A DNA stretch of 64,000 bases from NCBI RefSeq assembly GCF_947492715.1, contig NZ_CANLNS010000001.1, positions 1,458,427-1,522,426 of the forward strand. The letters are read 5' to 3'. Source of the stretch: an uncultured Psychroserpens sp. (GTDB taxonomy: Bacteria > Bacteroidota > Bacteroidia > Flavobacteriales > Flavobacteriaceae). Made by a program: the position numbers and the translations under genes. The notes below the pieces were generated by a model. That model did no database searches and was not told the origin of the DNA. It was given only the letters and a program-made list of their open reading frames with translations. Positions 18,363 through 27,348 of this stretch are shown one piece after another. How positions within the stretch are numbered: position 1 is the first letter of the stretch; each line of letters opens with the position of its first letter.

Positions 18363-20846
18363 ATGTATGTAGTAAAAAGAGATGGAAGAAAAGAACCTAT
18401 CATGTTCGACAAAATTACGTCAAGAGTACGTAAATTATGTTACGGACTTAACGAACTTGTAGATCCTATTAAAGTAGCAATGCGTGTCATTGATGGATTA
18501 TATGATGGTGTAACTACAAGTGAATTAGATAATTTGGCTGCAGAACAAGCAGCAACGATGACAACCGCACATCCCGATTATGCACGTTTGGCAGCTCGTA
18601 TTTCAGTCTCTAACCTACACAAAAACACAAAGAAGACCTTTAGCGAGGTCATGACAGATTTATATACTTACGTTAACCCAAGAACAGGAAAAAAAGCACC
18701 ACTATTAAGTGATGAGGTATACAACGTAATCACCGAAAATAAAGATAAATTAGATTCTGCTATTATCTATAATCGCGATTTTGGTTACGATTATTTCGGG
18801 TTTAAAACCTTAGAGCGTTCTTACCTTTTAAAATTAAATGGAAAAATTGCTGAACGCCCACAACATATGCTTATGCGTGTCTCTATTGGAATTCACCTTA
18901 ATGATTTGGATGCCGCTTTAGAGACCTATGAGTTAATGTCTAAAAAATACTTTACACACGCAACACCAACATTATTTAACTCTGGAACTCCAAAACCTCA
19001 AATGTCATCTTGTTTCTTATTAACAATGAAAGATGATAGCATTGATGGTATTTACGATACATTAAAACAAACAGCAAAAATTTCTCAATCAGCTGGCGGA
19101 ATAGGATTATCTATTCATAATATTAGAGCCACTGGAAGTTATATCGCAGGAACCAACGGAACAAGTAATGGTATAGTGCCAATGCTTAAAGTGTTTAATG
19201 ATACTGCACGTTATGTAGATCAAGGTGGCGGAAAACGTAAAGGAAGTTTTGCAATGTATATCGAGCCATGGCATGCCGATATTATGAGTTTCTTAGACCT
19301 TAAGAAAAATCATGGTGCAGAAGAATTACGTGCTCGCGACTTGTTTTATGCAATGTGGATGCCAGATTTGTTCATGAAACGTGTTCAGGAAGATGCTGAG
19401 TGGACACTCATGTGCCCTAACGAATGCCCAGGTTTATGTGATGTGCATAGCGAAGAATTTGAGGCATTATATACAAAATATGAAGCCGAAGGTAAAGGTC
19501 GTAAAGCTATAAAAGCGCGTGAACTTTGGGAGAAAATTTTAGAATCTCAAATTGAAACAGGAACACCTTACATGTTGTATAAAGATGCAGCAAATCGTAA
19601 GTCTAATCAGAAAAACTTAGGAACAATTCGTTCGTCAAACTTATGTACAGAAATAATGGAATATACCTCTGAAGATGAGGTTGCTGTATGTAATTTAGCA
19701 TCAATTGCATTACCAATGTTTGTTAAAAATGGCGCGTTTGATCACAAAGAATTATTTAGAATTACAAAACGTGTAACTAAGAATTTAAACAGAGTTATCG
19801 ATAGAAATTACTATCCAGTAAAAGAAGCCGAAAACTCTAATTTCCGTCATAGACCTGTTGGATTAGGAGTACAAGGTTTGGCAGATACATTCATTAAATT
19901 ACGTTTACCGTTTACAAGTGATGAGGCTAAAAAATTAAATCAAGATATTTTTGAAACCCTTTATTTTGCAGCTGTAACAGCAAGTATGGAAGAGGCTAAA
20001 GCCGATGGTCCTTATGAAAGTTATGAAGGATCACCAATTAGTAAAGGAGAATTCCAATACAACCTTTGGGGTATTAAAGATGAAGAATTGAGCGGACTAT
20101 GGGATTGGGCGAAATTACGTAAGCAAGTATTAAAGAATGGTGTACGTAACTCATTATTAGTCGCACCTATGCCAACAGCATCGACGTCTCAAATTCTTGG
20201 AAACAACGAATGCTTTGAACCATATACTTCTAATATCTATACACGTCGTGTATTATCTGGAGAATTTATCGTTGTAAATAAGCATTTATTAGAAGATCTT
20301 GTTGAACTAGGTCTTTGGGATGAAGGTTTGAAAAATGAAATTATGAGAGCAAATGGATCTATTCAAAACGTAGATAACATTCCTCAAGATATAAAAGAGC
20401 TTTACAAAACAGTTTGGGAGTTGAGCATGAAAGATATCATTGATATGTCTCGCCATAGAGGATATTTTATAGATCAATCTCAGTCACTTAACTTGTTTAT
20501 GGAAGGTGCAACAATGGCAAAATTAACATCTATGCATTTCTATGCTTGGAAAAGCGGATTGAAAACAGGAATGTACTACTTGCGTACTAAGAGTGCTGTA
20601 GATGCCAAGAAGGTTACCATTGCTAGAACAGAAAAAACGGAGCCTGTTGCTGTTGCTCAAACGCAACAAGTAGTCGTAGATAATGTTGCTCAAAAGCAAC
20701 AAAAAGCTGCCGAAACTGCTGCAAAGTTTGCAAAACAAACAGCAGAGAAAGTAGAAGTAGAACCAATGAGTGCAGAAGAAATGAAGGCATTAATTGCTCA
20801 AGCTAAAGAAGGCGAAGGTGATGACTGCTTAATGTGTGGTTCTTAG
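18363..20846 (+). CDS. nrdA: Ribonucleoside-diphosphate reductase class Ia, alpha subunit
   Basis: 827 aa. An ATP-cone domain at the N-terminus ([22 protein letters not shown]), then the ten-stranded barrel with SSCFLL and [29 protein letters not shown], and a C-terminal CLMCGS redox pair that re-reduces the active site. The C-terminal 90 residues before it are a low-complexity Ala/Gln/Lys linker. The gap to nrdB holds a hairpin (TTCTGAA / TTCAGAA near 18321-18340) without a T tract. Followed by a strong terminator. Confidence 0.94.
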   Translation: MYVVKRDGRKEPIMFDKITSRVRKLCYGLNELVDPIKVAMRVIDGLYDGVTTSELDNLAAEQAATMTTAHPDYARLAARISVSNLHKNTKKTFSEVMTDLYTYVNPRTGKKAPLLSDEVYNVITENKDKLDSAIIYNRDFGYDYFGFKTLERSYLLKLNGKIAERPQHMLMRVSIGIHLNDLDAALETYELMSKKYFTHATPTLFNSGTPKPQMSSCFLLTMKDDSIDGIYDTLKQTAKISQSAGGIGLSIHNIRATGSYIAGTNGTSNGIVPMLKVFNDTARYVDQGGGKRKGSFAMYIEPWHADIMSFLDLKKNHGAEELRARDLFYAMWMPDLFMKRVQEDAEWTLMCPNECPGLCDVHSEEFEALYTKYEAEGKGRKAIKARELWEKILESQIETGTPYMLYKDAANRKSNQKNLGTIRSSNLCTEIMEYTSEDEVAVCNLASIALPMFVKNGAFDHKELFRITKRVTKNLNRVIDRNYYPVKEAENSNFRHRPVGLGVQGLADTFIKLRLPFTSDEAKKLNQDIFETLYFAAVTASMEEAKADGPYESYEGSPISKGEFQYNLWGIKDEELSGLWDWAKLRKQVLKNGVRNSLLVAPMPTASTSQILGNNECFEPYTSNIYTRRVLSGEFIVVNKHLLEDLVELGLWDEGLKNEIMRANGSIQNVDNIPQDIKELYKTVWELSMKDIIDMSRHRGYFIDQSQSLNLFMEGATMAKLTSMHFYAWKSGLKTGMYYLRTKSAVDAKKVTIARTEKTEPVAVAQTQQVVVDNVAQKQQKAAETAAKFAKQTAEKVEVEPMSAEEMKALIAQAKEGEGDDCLMCGS

Positions 20847-20862
20847 TAATTAAGTGTTAGAT

Positions 20863-20892
20863 AAAAAGCACCTCGAAAGAGGTGCTTTTTTT
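20863..20892 (+). terminator. nrdA terminator
   Basis: Stem AAAAAGCACCTC / GAGGTGCTTTTT with GAAA tetraloop, then further T. Confidence 0.92.
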
Positions 20893-20899
20893 ATATTTG
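20892..20899 (+). promoter_or_regulatory. -7 element TATATTTG of the chromate transporter gene
   Basis: Exact TAnnTTTG beginning at the last base of the nrdA terminator and 15 bp before the ATG at 20915, so the leader is at most a few bases. Confidence 0.5.
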
Positions 20900-20914
20900 C
20901 AGGAATCTTAAAAC

Positions 20915-22054
20915 ATGGAAAAAAACCAATCAAATAAACTCAAAGAAGTTGCTAGTGTGTTTTTTAAACTAGGCTGTTTTGCCTTTGGTGGCCCTGCAGC
21001 TCATATCGCTATGATGGAGGACGAAATTGTAACGAAGAGACAATGGATGACCAGAGATTATTTTTTGGATTTAATAGGAACTACAAACTTAATTCCTGGA
21101 CCTAATTCAACCGAAATGACCATGCATTGCGGTCATGAACGCGCTGGGAAATTAGGACTTTTTGTAGCAGGATTATCCTTTATAATTCCAGCGACTCTAA
21201 TTACTGCAATATTGGCTTATTTGTATGTTTCCTACGGAACATTACCAGAAGTAGAACCCTTTATTTTTGGTATTAAACCTGCCGTTTTAGCCATTATCGC
21301 TTCTGCCGTAATTAAACTCGGTAAAAAGGCAATAAAAGGCACAGAACTTGCCGTGTTGGGAAGTCTTGTTTTAATGGCTAGCTTGTTGGGTTTGAACGAA
21401 ATTATTGCGCTACTAACAGCCGGCATTCTTGGAATGCTATATTTTACTATTAAAGAAAAGACTAATAAAAATATTCATAGTATATCACCATTGTTTTTAT
21501 GGCCAGTTCTTGGAACATCCTTAGTAAAAGTATCAACACTTAATGTGTTTTGGGTGTTTTTAAAAGTAGGTGCCATTCTCTATGGAAGTGGTTATGTGTT
21601 ATTTGCCTATCTAGATGCCGAGTTAGTTACACGAGGCTGGCTAACAAGAGCAGAGCTTATTGATGCTATTGCGGTTGGTCAATTTACACCAGGACCCATA
21701 TTATCAACATCGACATTTATTGGTTATCAATTGTCTGGTTTTTATGGCGCACTTGCTGCTACAGCCGGTATTTTTTTACCTTCCTTTTTGTTTGTACTTA
21801 TATTAAATCCGTTTATTCCTAAAATGCAGAAATCTAAAGTGCTAAGGCATTTTTTAAATGCTGTTAACGTTGCTGCAGTTGCTATAATGTTGGCTGTTTT
21901 AGTGATTATGACTAAAGAAACTTTGCTAGATTGGAAAGCTATAGTTATAGCCTTAGGTGCTGTAATTTTAACCTTTAAAACTAAAATTAGCCCTATTTGG
22001 GTCATTCTTATTGGAGCTGTTTTAGGTTATATATTACTTGGTTTATTTTCTTAA
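20915..22054 (+). CDS. chrA: Chromate transporter, ChrA/CHR family, two-domain type
   Basis: 379 aa, about ten helices in two homologous CHR halves: FFKLGCFAFGGPAAHIAMM with LIPGPNSTEM in the first, FLKVGAILYGSGYVLFAYL with FTPGPILSTSTFIGYQ in the second. CHR proteins export chromate, probably in exchange for sulfate. Single gene. Its stop overlaps the convergent DUF6503 stop in TTAA. Confidence 0.88.
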   Translation: MEKNQSNKLKEVASVFFKLGCFAFGGPAAHIAMMEDEIVTKRQWMTRDYFLDLIGTTNLIPGPNSTEMTMHCGHERAGKLGLFVAGLSFIIPATLITAILAYLYVSYGTLPEVEPFIFGIKPAVLAIIASAVIKLGKKAIKGTELAVLGSLVLMASLLGLNEIIALLTAGILGMLYFTIKEKTNKNIHSISPLFLWPVLGTSLVKVSTLNVFWVFLKVGAILYGSGYVLFAYLDAELVTRGWLTRAELIDAIAVGQFTPGPILSTSTFIGYQLSGFYGALAATAGIFLPSFLFVLILNPFIPKMQKSKVLRHFLNAVNVAAVAIMLAVLVIMTKETLLDWKAIVIALGAVILTFKTKISPIWVILIGAVLGYILLGLFS

Positions 22055-22773
22055 TTAGTGAGTTTATCGGTTCCTAAATACTTATTGTCTTTGTTGTAAT
22101 ACCAAGCTCTAAGTTTTGGAATCTTAATGCCATTAATACTAGAAGTGTCTGTGAGCAAAATATATTCGCCGCTATCTTTTTTTAGAGCGCCTTTATCGTC
22201 AGTTTTAAAAAATTGATAAACTTCCATTGCATAGGTTTTTGGGTCGAAATAGAAAAACCAAACATCGCTACCAACGGTTTCATCATAGGAAGCTTTTAGA
22301 ACCAGATATTCTTTTCCTTTAAATGTTTTACGTTCTACTTTGTCGTGGATAATAGTACCTTCATCTTTGAGTTTCATTGGCAAACCATAGAGGTAAGTAT
22401 AATAGTTTTTGTAAAGTTTGGCACGATCACAAGACAAGTTATGTTCTTTTTTTTGAGCTTCGGAAATAGCACTTTCTCCATTTAATTTTATGGTGCAGTC
22501 GGTCTTGGCTATCGTGTATTCTGTGGTCGTTGTATCTCTTTTTGCGCTTACATAAAAGAACTCTTTCGGCAAATTAATTTTAATATGACTATCTCTATTT
22601 GGATTGTTTGGTGTTTCCATAGTGATATAAAACTCACCGTCAAATTTAGACCAACGTCCTTCAGGATCATGATAGTTAATGGCCTTGTCAAGAAGATCCT
22701 TACCTGAGAGTTCTTGGGCGTTTATGAATTGACAACTTAAAAATGAGATGATAACTATGAGCAATGATTTCAT
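22051..22773 (-). CDS. DUF6503-like exported protein
   Basis: 240 aa with a signal peptide (about 1-19, ending INAQ). The mature part has the pattern of DUF6503 flavobacterial proteins: KAINYHDPEGRWSKFDGEFYI near the start and VWFFYFDPKTYAMEVYQFF later, likely a beta-rich LolA-like fold. Periplasmic or outer-membrane associated; function unknown. Confidence 0.65.
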   Translation of the reverse strand: MKSLLIVIISFLSCQFINAQELSGKDLLDKAINYHDPEGRWSKFDGEFYITMETPNNPNRDSHIKINLPKEFFYVSAKRDTTTTEYTIAKTDCTIKLNGESAISEAQKKEHNLSCDRAKLYKNYYTYLYGLPMKLKDEGTIIHDKVERKTFKGKEYLVLKASYDETVGSDVWFFYFDPKTYAMEVYQFFKTDDKGALKKDSGEYILLTDTSSINGIKIPKLRAWYYNKDNKYLGTDKLTN

Positions 22774-22842
22774 AACTGAAAATTTTGAGATACTAAATTA
22801 AACTATTTTGAATTACTAGAATTAGAACAAGATCATAGAAAC

Positions 22843-22875
22843 AAAAAAGCCACCTCTTTTAAGGTGGCTTTTTTT
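22843..22875 (-). terminator. Terminator downstream of the phosphate transporter
   Basis: Stem GCCACCT / AGGTGGC (22849-22855, 22862-22868) flanked by A and T runs on both sides; it lies just past the PiT stop on the minus strand. Confidence 0.85.
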
Positions 22876-22891
22876 CTATTCAAATTGTTGT

Positions 22892-25219
22892 TTATGATTC
22901 TGATCCCGACGCTGAATCTGGACCTGATTCTGATTCTGCAGGAGGAGGCGCTGTTTCACTAATTTTTGCTGGTTCTATGGAACTATCGTGAGAGTTGTAG
23001 TACTCTTCTAATAGATTCATAGTTGCTGTTAGTAAATCTTTGGTCTCCAATAATAATCCAAAGTATAATGTTGTGTTTTTTGGACTAGATTCTTCAGTTC
23101 TAGTTCTTGCTACTTGTTTTACAATTTTATCAGTAACTAAATCAAATACTTCCTTTTTACGATTTATGATTGATCCAATCTTTTCAAACGAACGCGAATC
23201 GAAGGCCTCTTTAGTTTCATTAAATAAAACCTCTAATGTGTCATCAATTTCTTTAAGTTCTCTAATCTGACTAAACTTAAGTTTTTTATGATTGTTATTG
23301 ATATGCTTGTGACTTGCCTGAGAGATATAATCTAAAGACTGGGTCATATCTTGTAGGTAACCTAAGATATTGATATAAAAACTACTTGCTCTTAAACTAG
23401 TTTCGTCCAGGTTTTTAATAAAATAGAAGATGTTATCTCGCAAACTATCAACTTCCGTAGACAGTTTGTCAATTTGTTTTCTATTCTTCTTAAGTAAGAC
23501 TAAATCTTGTTTAGCAAGACCTTTAACGGCATTGGTGTAAATTCTATTTCCACGTTTTACAACATTAGAAATATTAGAAGCACTTTCATGAATCACACCT
23601 TGAACCGAACGACTTCCTGTTTCAGTAAGAGAGTCTTCGTCTAAAGTTTTGTTAGATTTCTTTTTGTGAGCTCTATAATTTCTATACAATAAAAACGCCG
23701 TTATCAATAATAAAATAGGAGTCATTACGCTTGGATTCCAGTTTATTAAGAATACGATAATACCTGCTGCAGTAAATGCACCAAAGGCAGTTCCAAACCA
23801 TCCTCCAATAACATTTAAAACACCTGCTACTCGATATACAGCACTTTCTGCTCCCCAAGCGCGATCGGCTAATGATGTACCCATGGCTACCATGAAGGTT
23901 ACATAAGTTGTAGATAATGGTAATTTCATTGATGTTGCAATCGCAATTAAAACACCTGCCACCATAAGGTTAACAGAAGCTCTAATCATATCAAAGGCAG
24001 GAGCATCAATACTTTGTGTTTTTGTTAGATTCTCATTTGGTTTATGGAAACTATGTGCGATACGTTCTTGAGTTGCTTTTGGAACGATAGAACTAATAGC
24101 TGTAGATAACCAAGATGTTCCTTTTACAACTGCTCTAGAGATGGCATTAGGCTCAAATTTTTCATGTGTTTCACCTTGACGTGATAAACTAATTTCTGTT
24201 TCGGCAACCGTTTTTGCTTTTTTAGAAAACCATAATGTCACTACCATGATACCTCCAGCAATAAATAATAAGAAAGGCTCTGCTGGCATTTTCTTATCTA
24301 AGACATCCATCATAAATCCAGAAGCAGCTCCACCATCTAAGGTCCACGCTTCATAAGAGTGATAAGCGGCCATTGGCACACCAATAAAGTTTACTAAGTC
24401 GTTTCCAGAAAAAGCTAAAGCTAATCCAAATGTACCTACGGCAATAACAACAAGAAGAATACTCTTTTTTGTGATTTGTTGAAATGCATATGAGAATAAT
24501 GTAAATATGGCAAACCCAATGGCAATAATATAAACTTCATTACCTTCAACATAACCTTTTAAATCTTTGTAATAAGGTGTTCCTTTAAGTCCTTTCATGA
24601 AAATAAAGTAAAGGATAGCGGTTAAAGCTAATCCACCAAATAAGGCACCAAAACTCTTCATTTTATTTTCATACTGAAACGTGAAAATAAGCCTCGATAT
24701 CCATTGCACAAAAGCACCTACACTAAAAGCTATAACCACAGACAAGAGTATACCACTTATAATTTCCATGGCTTTTTTGGTGTTAATATAACTGCCTAAA
24801 TCTGCCAATGTTTGCGTGTCAGAATGACCAATCTTTATTAACGCCATTACTACAGCGGCACCTAATAAATTAAATACAATAGAAACCGTTGTTGATGTTG
24901 GTAAACCAAGTGTATTGAAGAAATCTAATAGAAGAATATCTGTAATCATTACCGTCATGAAAATAAGCATGATCTCATGAAAACTAAACATGCCAGGAAC
25001 GAATATTCCCTTACGTGCCACTTCCATTAATCCACTAGAATATACAGCTCCAATAAAAATACCTAAACTTGCTACAATCATAATAGTTCTCATTGAAATT
25101 GCTTTAGAACCTATGGCTGAGTTTAAGAAATTAATCGCATCATTACTAACTCCAACTATAATATCGGCAACCGCCAATACCGTAATTGCAATTAACATAA
25201 ATAAATAAATATTATCCAT
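22892..25219 (-). CDS. PiT-type inorganic phosphate transporter with C-terminal PhoU-like domain
   Basis: 775 aa. The PiT signatures appear twice: VGVSNDAINFLNSAIGSKA at the N-terminus and ALAFSGNDLVNFIGVPMAA about residue 265, the GANDvaNa-type motif. There are about 12 helices to residue 525. Residues about 540-740 are helical and resemble PhoU/DUF47 regulators, which elsewhere are a separate gene beside pit. The tail is acidic, Ser/Pro-rich. It imports phosphate using a cation gradient. The promoter has a Pho-box-like repeat; the porin gene upstream has its own promoter. Confidence 0.9.
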   Translation of the reverse strand: MDNIYLFMLIAITVLAVADIIVGVSNDAINFLNSAIGSKAISMRTIMIVASLGIFIGAVYSSGLMEVARKGIFVPGMFSFHEIMLIFMTVMITDILLLDFFNTLGLPTSTTVSIVFNLLGAAVVMALIKIGHSDTQTLADLGSYINTKKAMEIISGILLSVVIAFSVGAFVQWISRLIFTFQYENKMKSFGALFGGLALTAILYFIFMKGLKGTPYYKDLKGYVEGNEVYIIAIGFAIFTLFSYAFQQITKKSILLVVIAVGTFGLALAFSGNDLVNFIGVPMAAYHSYEAWTLDGGAASGFMMDVLDKKMPAEPFLLFIAGGIMVVTLWFSKKAKTVAETEISLSRQGETHEKFEPNAISRAVVKGTSWLSTAISSIVPKATQERIAHSFHKPNENLTKTQSIDAPAFDMIRASVNLMVAGVLIAIATSMKLPLSTTYVTFMVAMGTSLADRAWGAESAVYRVAGVLNVIGGWFGTAFGAFTAAGIIVFLINWNPSVMTPILLLITAFLLYRNYRAHKKKSNKTLDEDSLTETGSRSVQGVIHESASNISNVVKRGNRIYTNAVKGLAKQDLVLLKKNRKQIDKLSTEVDSLRDNIFYFIKNLDETSLRASSFYINILGYLQDMTQSLDYISQASHKHINNNHKKLKFSQIRELKEIDDTLEVLFNETKEAFDSRSFEKIGSIINRKKEVFDLVTDKIVKQVARTRTEESSPKNTTLYFGLLLETKDLLTATMNLLEEYYNSHDSSIEPAKISETAPPPAESESGPDSASGSES

Positions 25220-25245
25220 AATCTTTATAGTTTAAAAAGGTGTGC

Positions 25246-25289
25246 AAATATCTTTAGAGTATTGCGTTATTGTGTTACCTTATTGTTAT
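25246..25289 (-). promoter_or_regulatory. Promoter with Pho-box-like repeat for the phosphate transporter
   Basis: Minus-strand -7 element GATATTTG at 25253-25246. Its -33 position is covered by TAACAAT-AAGG-TAACACA (25289-25272), two repeats with an 11-bp period, the spacing of PhoB sites. Leader about 20 nt. Confidence 0.45.
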
Positions 25290-25300
25290 GTTTTTATTGT

Positions 25301-26506
25301 TTAAAAATGAACGTCAAACCCTATTCTAAACGTAATGTTATCATCATTTCCGTCTAAAGTTGTATAACTAATATCTGACTGTACTTTTAATTTATGACCT
25401 AAAATGTATTTTGAAGCACCCAACGTGTACTGTTCTCTAGGTAGTGTTTCTGTTACAGCCTCATAATCTACAGTCGTAAAACGTCCTACGATTTCGTAAT
25501 TACTTTTAAATAAATAACCAGCTTGAAGATTTACAGCGTTTCCTGTTAATACAATGTCACCAGTTGGTGTAGTACCATCAACATCAACAGCTACCGGATC
25601 ATCGGCAGTTCGTTTAGCGTATTCTCCCATAAACGAGAATCCATTGTATTTAAACATGGCATCTGCAAAAATCGTTGTCTGGTTGGTTTCATACAATGAA
25701 CCATCAGATTTAAACATATAATCTCCAGCAAATCCACGTTCTCTCACTGCATCTTGATTAAAGTTATATGTAAAACCAACCATAAGTTTTGGTTTTTCCT
25801 CACGTTTTAAATCTGCTTGACTATAATCGCCTTTAGATTTAAATTTTCCGAATGGTAAAAATTCAAGACGTGCCGTATACTGTAAACCACCTTCATTACC
25901 TTCGGTTACATTACGCCCTTCTCCTTGTGAGATAGATAGTTTTTCACGCATTAAAAAATCGCCTCCCAAATTACTTTTGTGACGCAATTGAATTCCTAAA
26001 TCACGATCAATATTAAAACGACTGTTAAGTAAAGAACGGTCAATTAGTTGTAAGTTACCCGAAGATACAACACGCTCTACGTTACCAGGTAGCTTTGTCT
26101 GACCTGCCCATAATTCCCAGTTTTTTGCAAAATTCCACATAATAACAGCATCTAATATGTAGCGTGGTGTATTTCTGTTAAATTGATTGGCTCCTGAAAT
26201 ATCTCTATTAGACAATCCTAGTTCAATTTTATATTTAAGTTTAGGGCTATAAGCAAAACCATCAAACTTTAAACGTGCACGTCTAACGATGAAGTTGTGA
26301 TCTGGACTTCCATATTGGTCGCCATCATGATCCCATGAAGATACAGAACGAACCTGAAAACGAGGTGCGAATTTTACGCTAAATGAGCTGTCTTTTGCAG
26401 TAAAGTTAATGAGGCCTTTTCCAAATGAAGTATCGCTAATTTCTTGAGCGTTTACAAAGGATACAATACACAATAGTAGTGTTAGGGTAGTAAATTTAGA
26501 TTTCAT
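25301..26506 (-). CDS. Phosphate-selective porin, OprO/OprP family
   Basis: 401 aa from the ATG at 26506 (MKSKFTTLTLLLCIVSFVNAQ, a clear signal peptide); a TTG nine codons upstream is less likely. The mature protein is a beta-barrel with FAPRFQVRSVSSWDHDGDQYGSPDHNFIVRRARLKFDGFAYSPKLKYKIELG, the OprP-type N-terminal strand pattern (positions 31-80 in part), and ends in Phe (FDVHF). It would pass phosphate or polyphosphate across the outer membrane. It lies directly upstream of the PiT gene, which fits. The leader is complementary over 15 nt to a probable small RNA at 26.6 kb. Confidence 0.85.
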   Translation of the reverse strand: MKSKFTTLTLLLCIVSFVNAQEISDTSFGKGLINFTAKDSSFSVKFAPRFQVRSVSSWDHDGDQYGSPDHNFIVRRARLKFDGFAYSPKLKYKIELGLSNRDISGANQFNRNTPRYILDAVIMWNFAKNWELWAGQTKLPGNVERVVSSGNLQLIDRSLLNSRFNIDRDLGIQLRHKSNLGGDFLMREKLSISQGEGRNVTEGNEGGLQYTARLEFLPFGKFKSKGDYSQADLKREEKPKLMVGFTYNFNQDAVRERGFAGDYMFKSDGSLYETNQTTIFADAMFKYNGFSFMGEYAKRTADDPVAVDVDGTTPTGDIVLTGNAVNLQAGYLFKSNYEIVGRFTTVDYEAVTETLPREQYTLGASKYILGHKLKVQSDISYTTLDGNDDNITFRIGFDVHF

Positions 26507-26530
26507 TATAAGTATTAGTTTTTGTCGCTG

Positions 26531-26563
26531 CAAATAACCAACTCTAATGTTAACTGAATGTTT
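26531..26563 (-). promoter_or_regulatory. Porin promoter with Pho-box-like repeat
   Basis: On the minus strand, repeats AACATT at 26563-26557 and 26552-26546 (11-bp period) lie at the -33 position of a weak -7 element GTTATTTG (26538-26531). Initiation would be near 26525, giving a leader of about 19 nt. Confidence 0.4.
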
Positions 26564-26597
26564 CCTAATGATTAATTTTTATGTGCATTTTTAAAAT

Positions 26598-26700
26598 AAA
26601 AAAGGCTGCTTTTGAAAAAAGCAGCCTCATTAGTAATCATAATTACTTAGCCGACAAAAACTAATAGAATTAACGACATACTAATCGTGTATTAATACAC
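26598..26700 (-). ncRNA. Probable small RNA, antisense to the porin leader
   Basis: Not coding. Reading the minus strand from about 26700: a 5' hairpin GTGTATTAATACAC, a single-stranded part with TATTAGTTTTTGTCG (26666-26652), a hairpin GTAAT-tatg-ATTAC (26646-26633), and a terminator with stem GGCTGCTTT (26626-26618) and a T tract. The 15-nt segment is the exact reverse complement of 26527-26513 in the porin mRNA leader, just before its start codon. A -7 element GATATTTG lies at 26713-26706. The layout is that of a base-pairing small RNA; expression is not shown. Confidence 0.5.
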
Positions 26701-26705
26701 AATTA

Positions 26706-26740
26706 CAAATATCTAGGCGAAACGTAATGTAATTGTAATG
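26706..26740 (-). promoter_or_regulatory. Promoter of the porin-antisense small RNA, with 11-bp repeat
   Basis: GATATTTG at 26713-26706, the same -7 form as for the phosphate transporter and the 60-kb units. Upstream on the minus strand CATTAC repeats with an 11-bp period (26740-26724), at the place where the porin and transporter promoters carry their repeats. Confidence 0.4.
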
Positions 26741-26809
26741 CTAATATTATCTAATTATTAAGATTTTTCAAAAATCACAAATAACTAAAAATCAATGAAT
26801 TATGAATTC

Positions 26810-26866
26810 AATGTTAATTTAATGTTATGTGAATGTTTAAATATTGTAAATTTTTGCTTAAATTTG
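26810..26866 (+). promoter_or_regulatory. Pho-box-like triple repeat and -7 element for the MORN-like gene
   Basis: AATGTTA at 26810 and 26821 and AATGTTT at 26832, exact 11-bp period; the third copy falls at the -33 place of the perfect -7 element TAAATTTG (26859-26866). TGTTA resembles the TGTCA core of E. coli Pho boxes. Initiation is expected near 26873, 33 nt before the ATG. Confidence 0.5.
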
Positions 26867-26905
26867 ATAAGCTATGTTTAACTAATAACCCAAATTCCAA
26901 TAAAG

Positions 26906-27262
26906 ATGAAAAAATTGTTTGTACTACTGATAATGTTAAGTGTAACTTTCACTTTTGCTCAAGAGCAAAAAAAGGTGGATCTCAAAAAAGATGGCGACTT
27001 AACCGTTGCAACCTACTATTATGAAAATGGAGCCATAGAACAAGTTGGTACATTTAATAAAGAAGGTGAACTTCATGGTATTTGGACTAGTTATGATTTA
27101 AAAGGAAACAAAGTAACTGTAGCCAATTATAAAAATGGGAACAAAGTTGGAAAGTGGCTGTTTTGGTCAGGTGACAAACTAAGAGAAGTAGATTATGTAG
27201 ATTCAAAAATTGCTAGCGTTAGCGAATGGACAGATAAAGTTCAACTAGCGGTTAGCAATTAA
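26906..27262 (+). CDS. Small exported MORN/YwqK-like repeat protein
   Basis: 118 aa: signal peptide (1-18, FTFAQ), then three repeats of the MORN_2 / YwqK kind (VATYYYENGAIEQVGTFN, LHGIWTSYDLKGNKV, KVGKWLFWSGDKLREV). Such proteins are often labelled YwqK-family antitoxin, but there is no toxin gene here and it is exported, so that label is not informative. The promoter suggests phosphate control. Confidence 0.75.
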   Translation: MKKLFVLLIMLSVTFTFAQEQKKVDLKKDGDLTVATYYYENGAIEQVGTFNKEGELHGIWTSYDLKGNKVTVANYKNGNKVGKWLFWSGDKLREVDYVDSKIASVSEWTDKVQLAVSN

Positions 27263-27286
27263 ATAGATATTAAAACACATAAAATA

Positions 27287-27320
27287 AAAAAGTTCCCAAC
27301 AGCGATGTTGGGAACTTTTT
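27287..27320. terminator. Bidirectional terminator between convergent genes
   Basis: Stem AAAAAGTTCCCAACA / TGTTGGGAACTTTTT with GCGA loop, serving the MORN-like gene (+) and the TonB receptor (-). Confidence 0.93.
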
Positions 27321-27348
27321 ACTTATAGACCAATTCAAAAAATAAGTT

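Noticed and set aside
26906..27262. Antitoxin function from the YwqK-type repeats
   Set aside because: The protein has a signal peptide and no toxin partner nearby; the label comes from repeats only.
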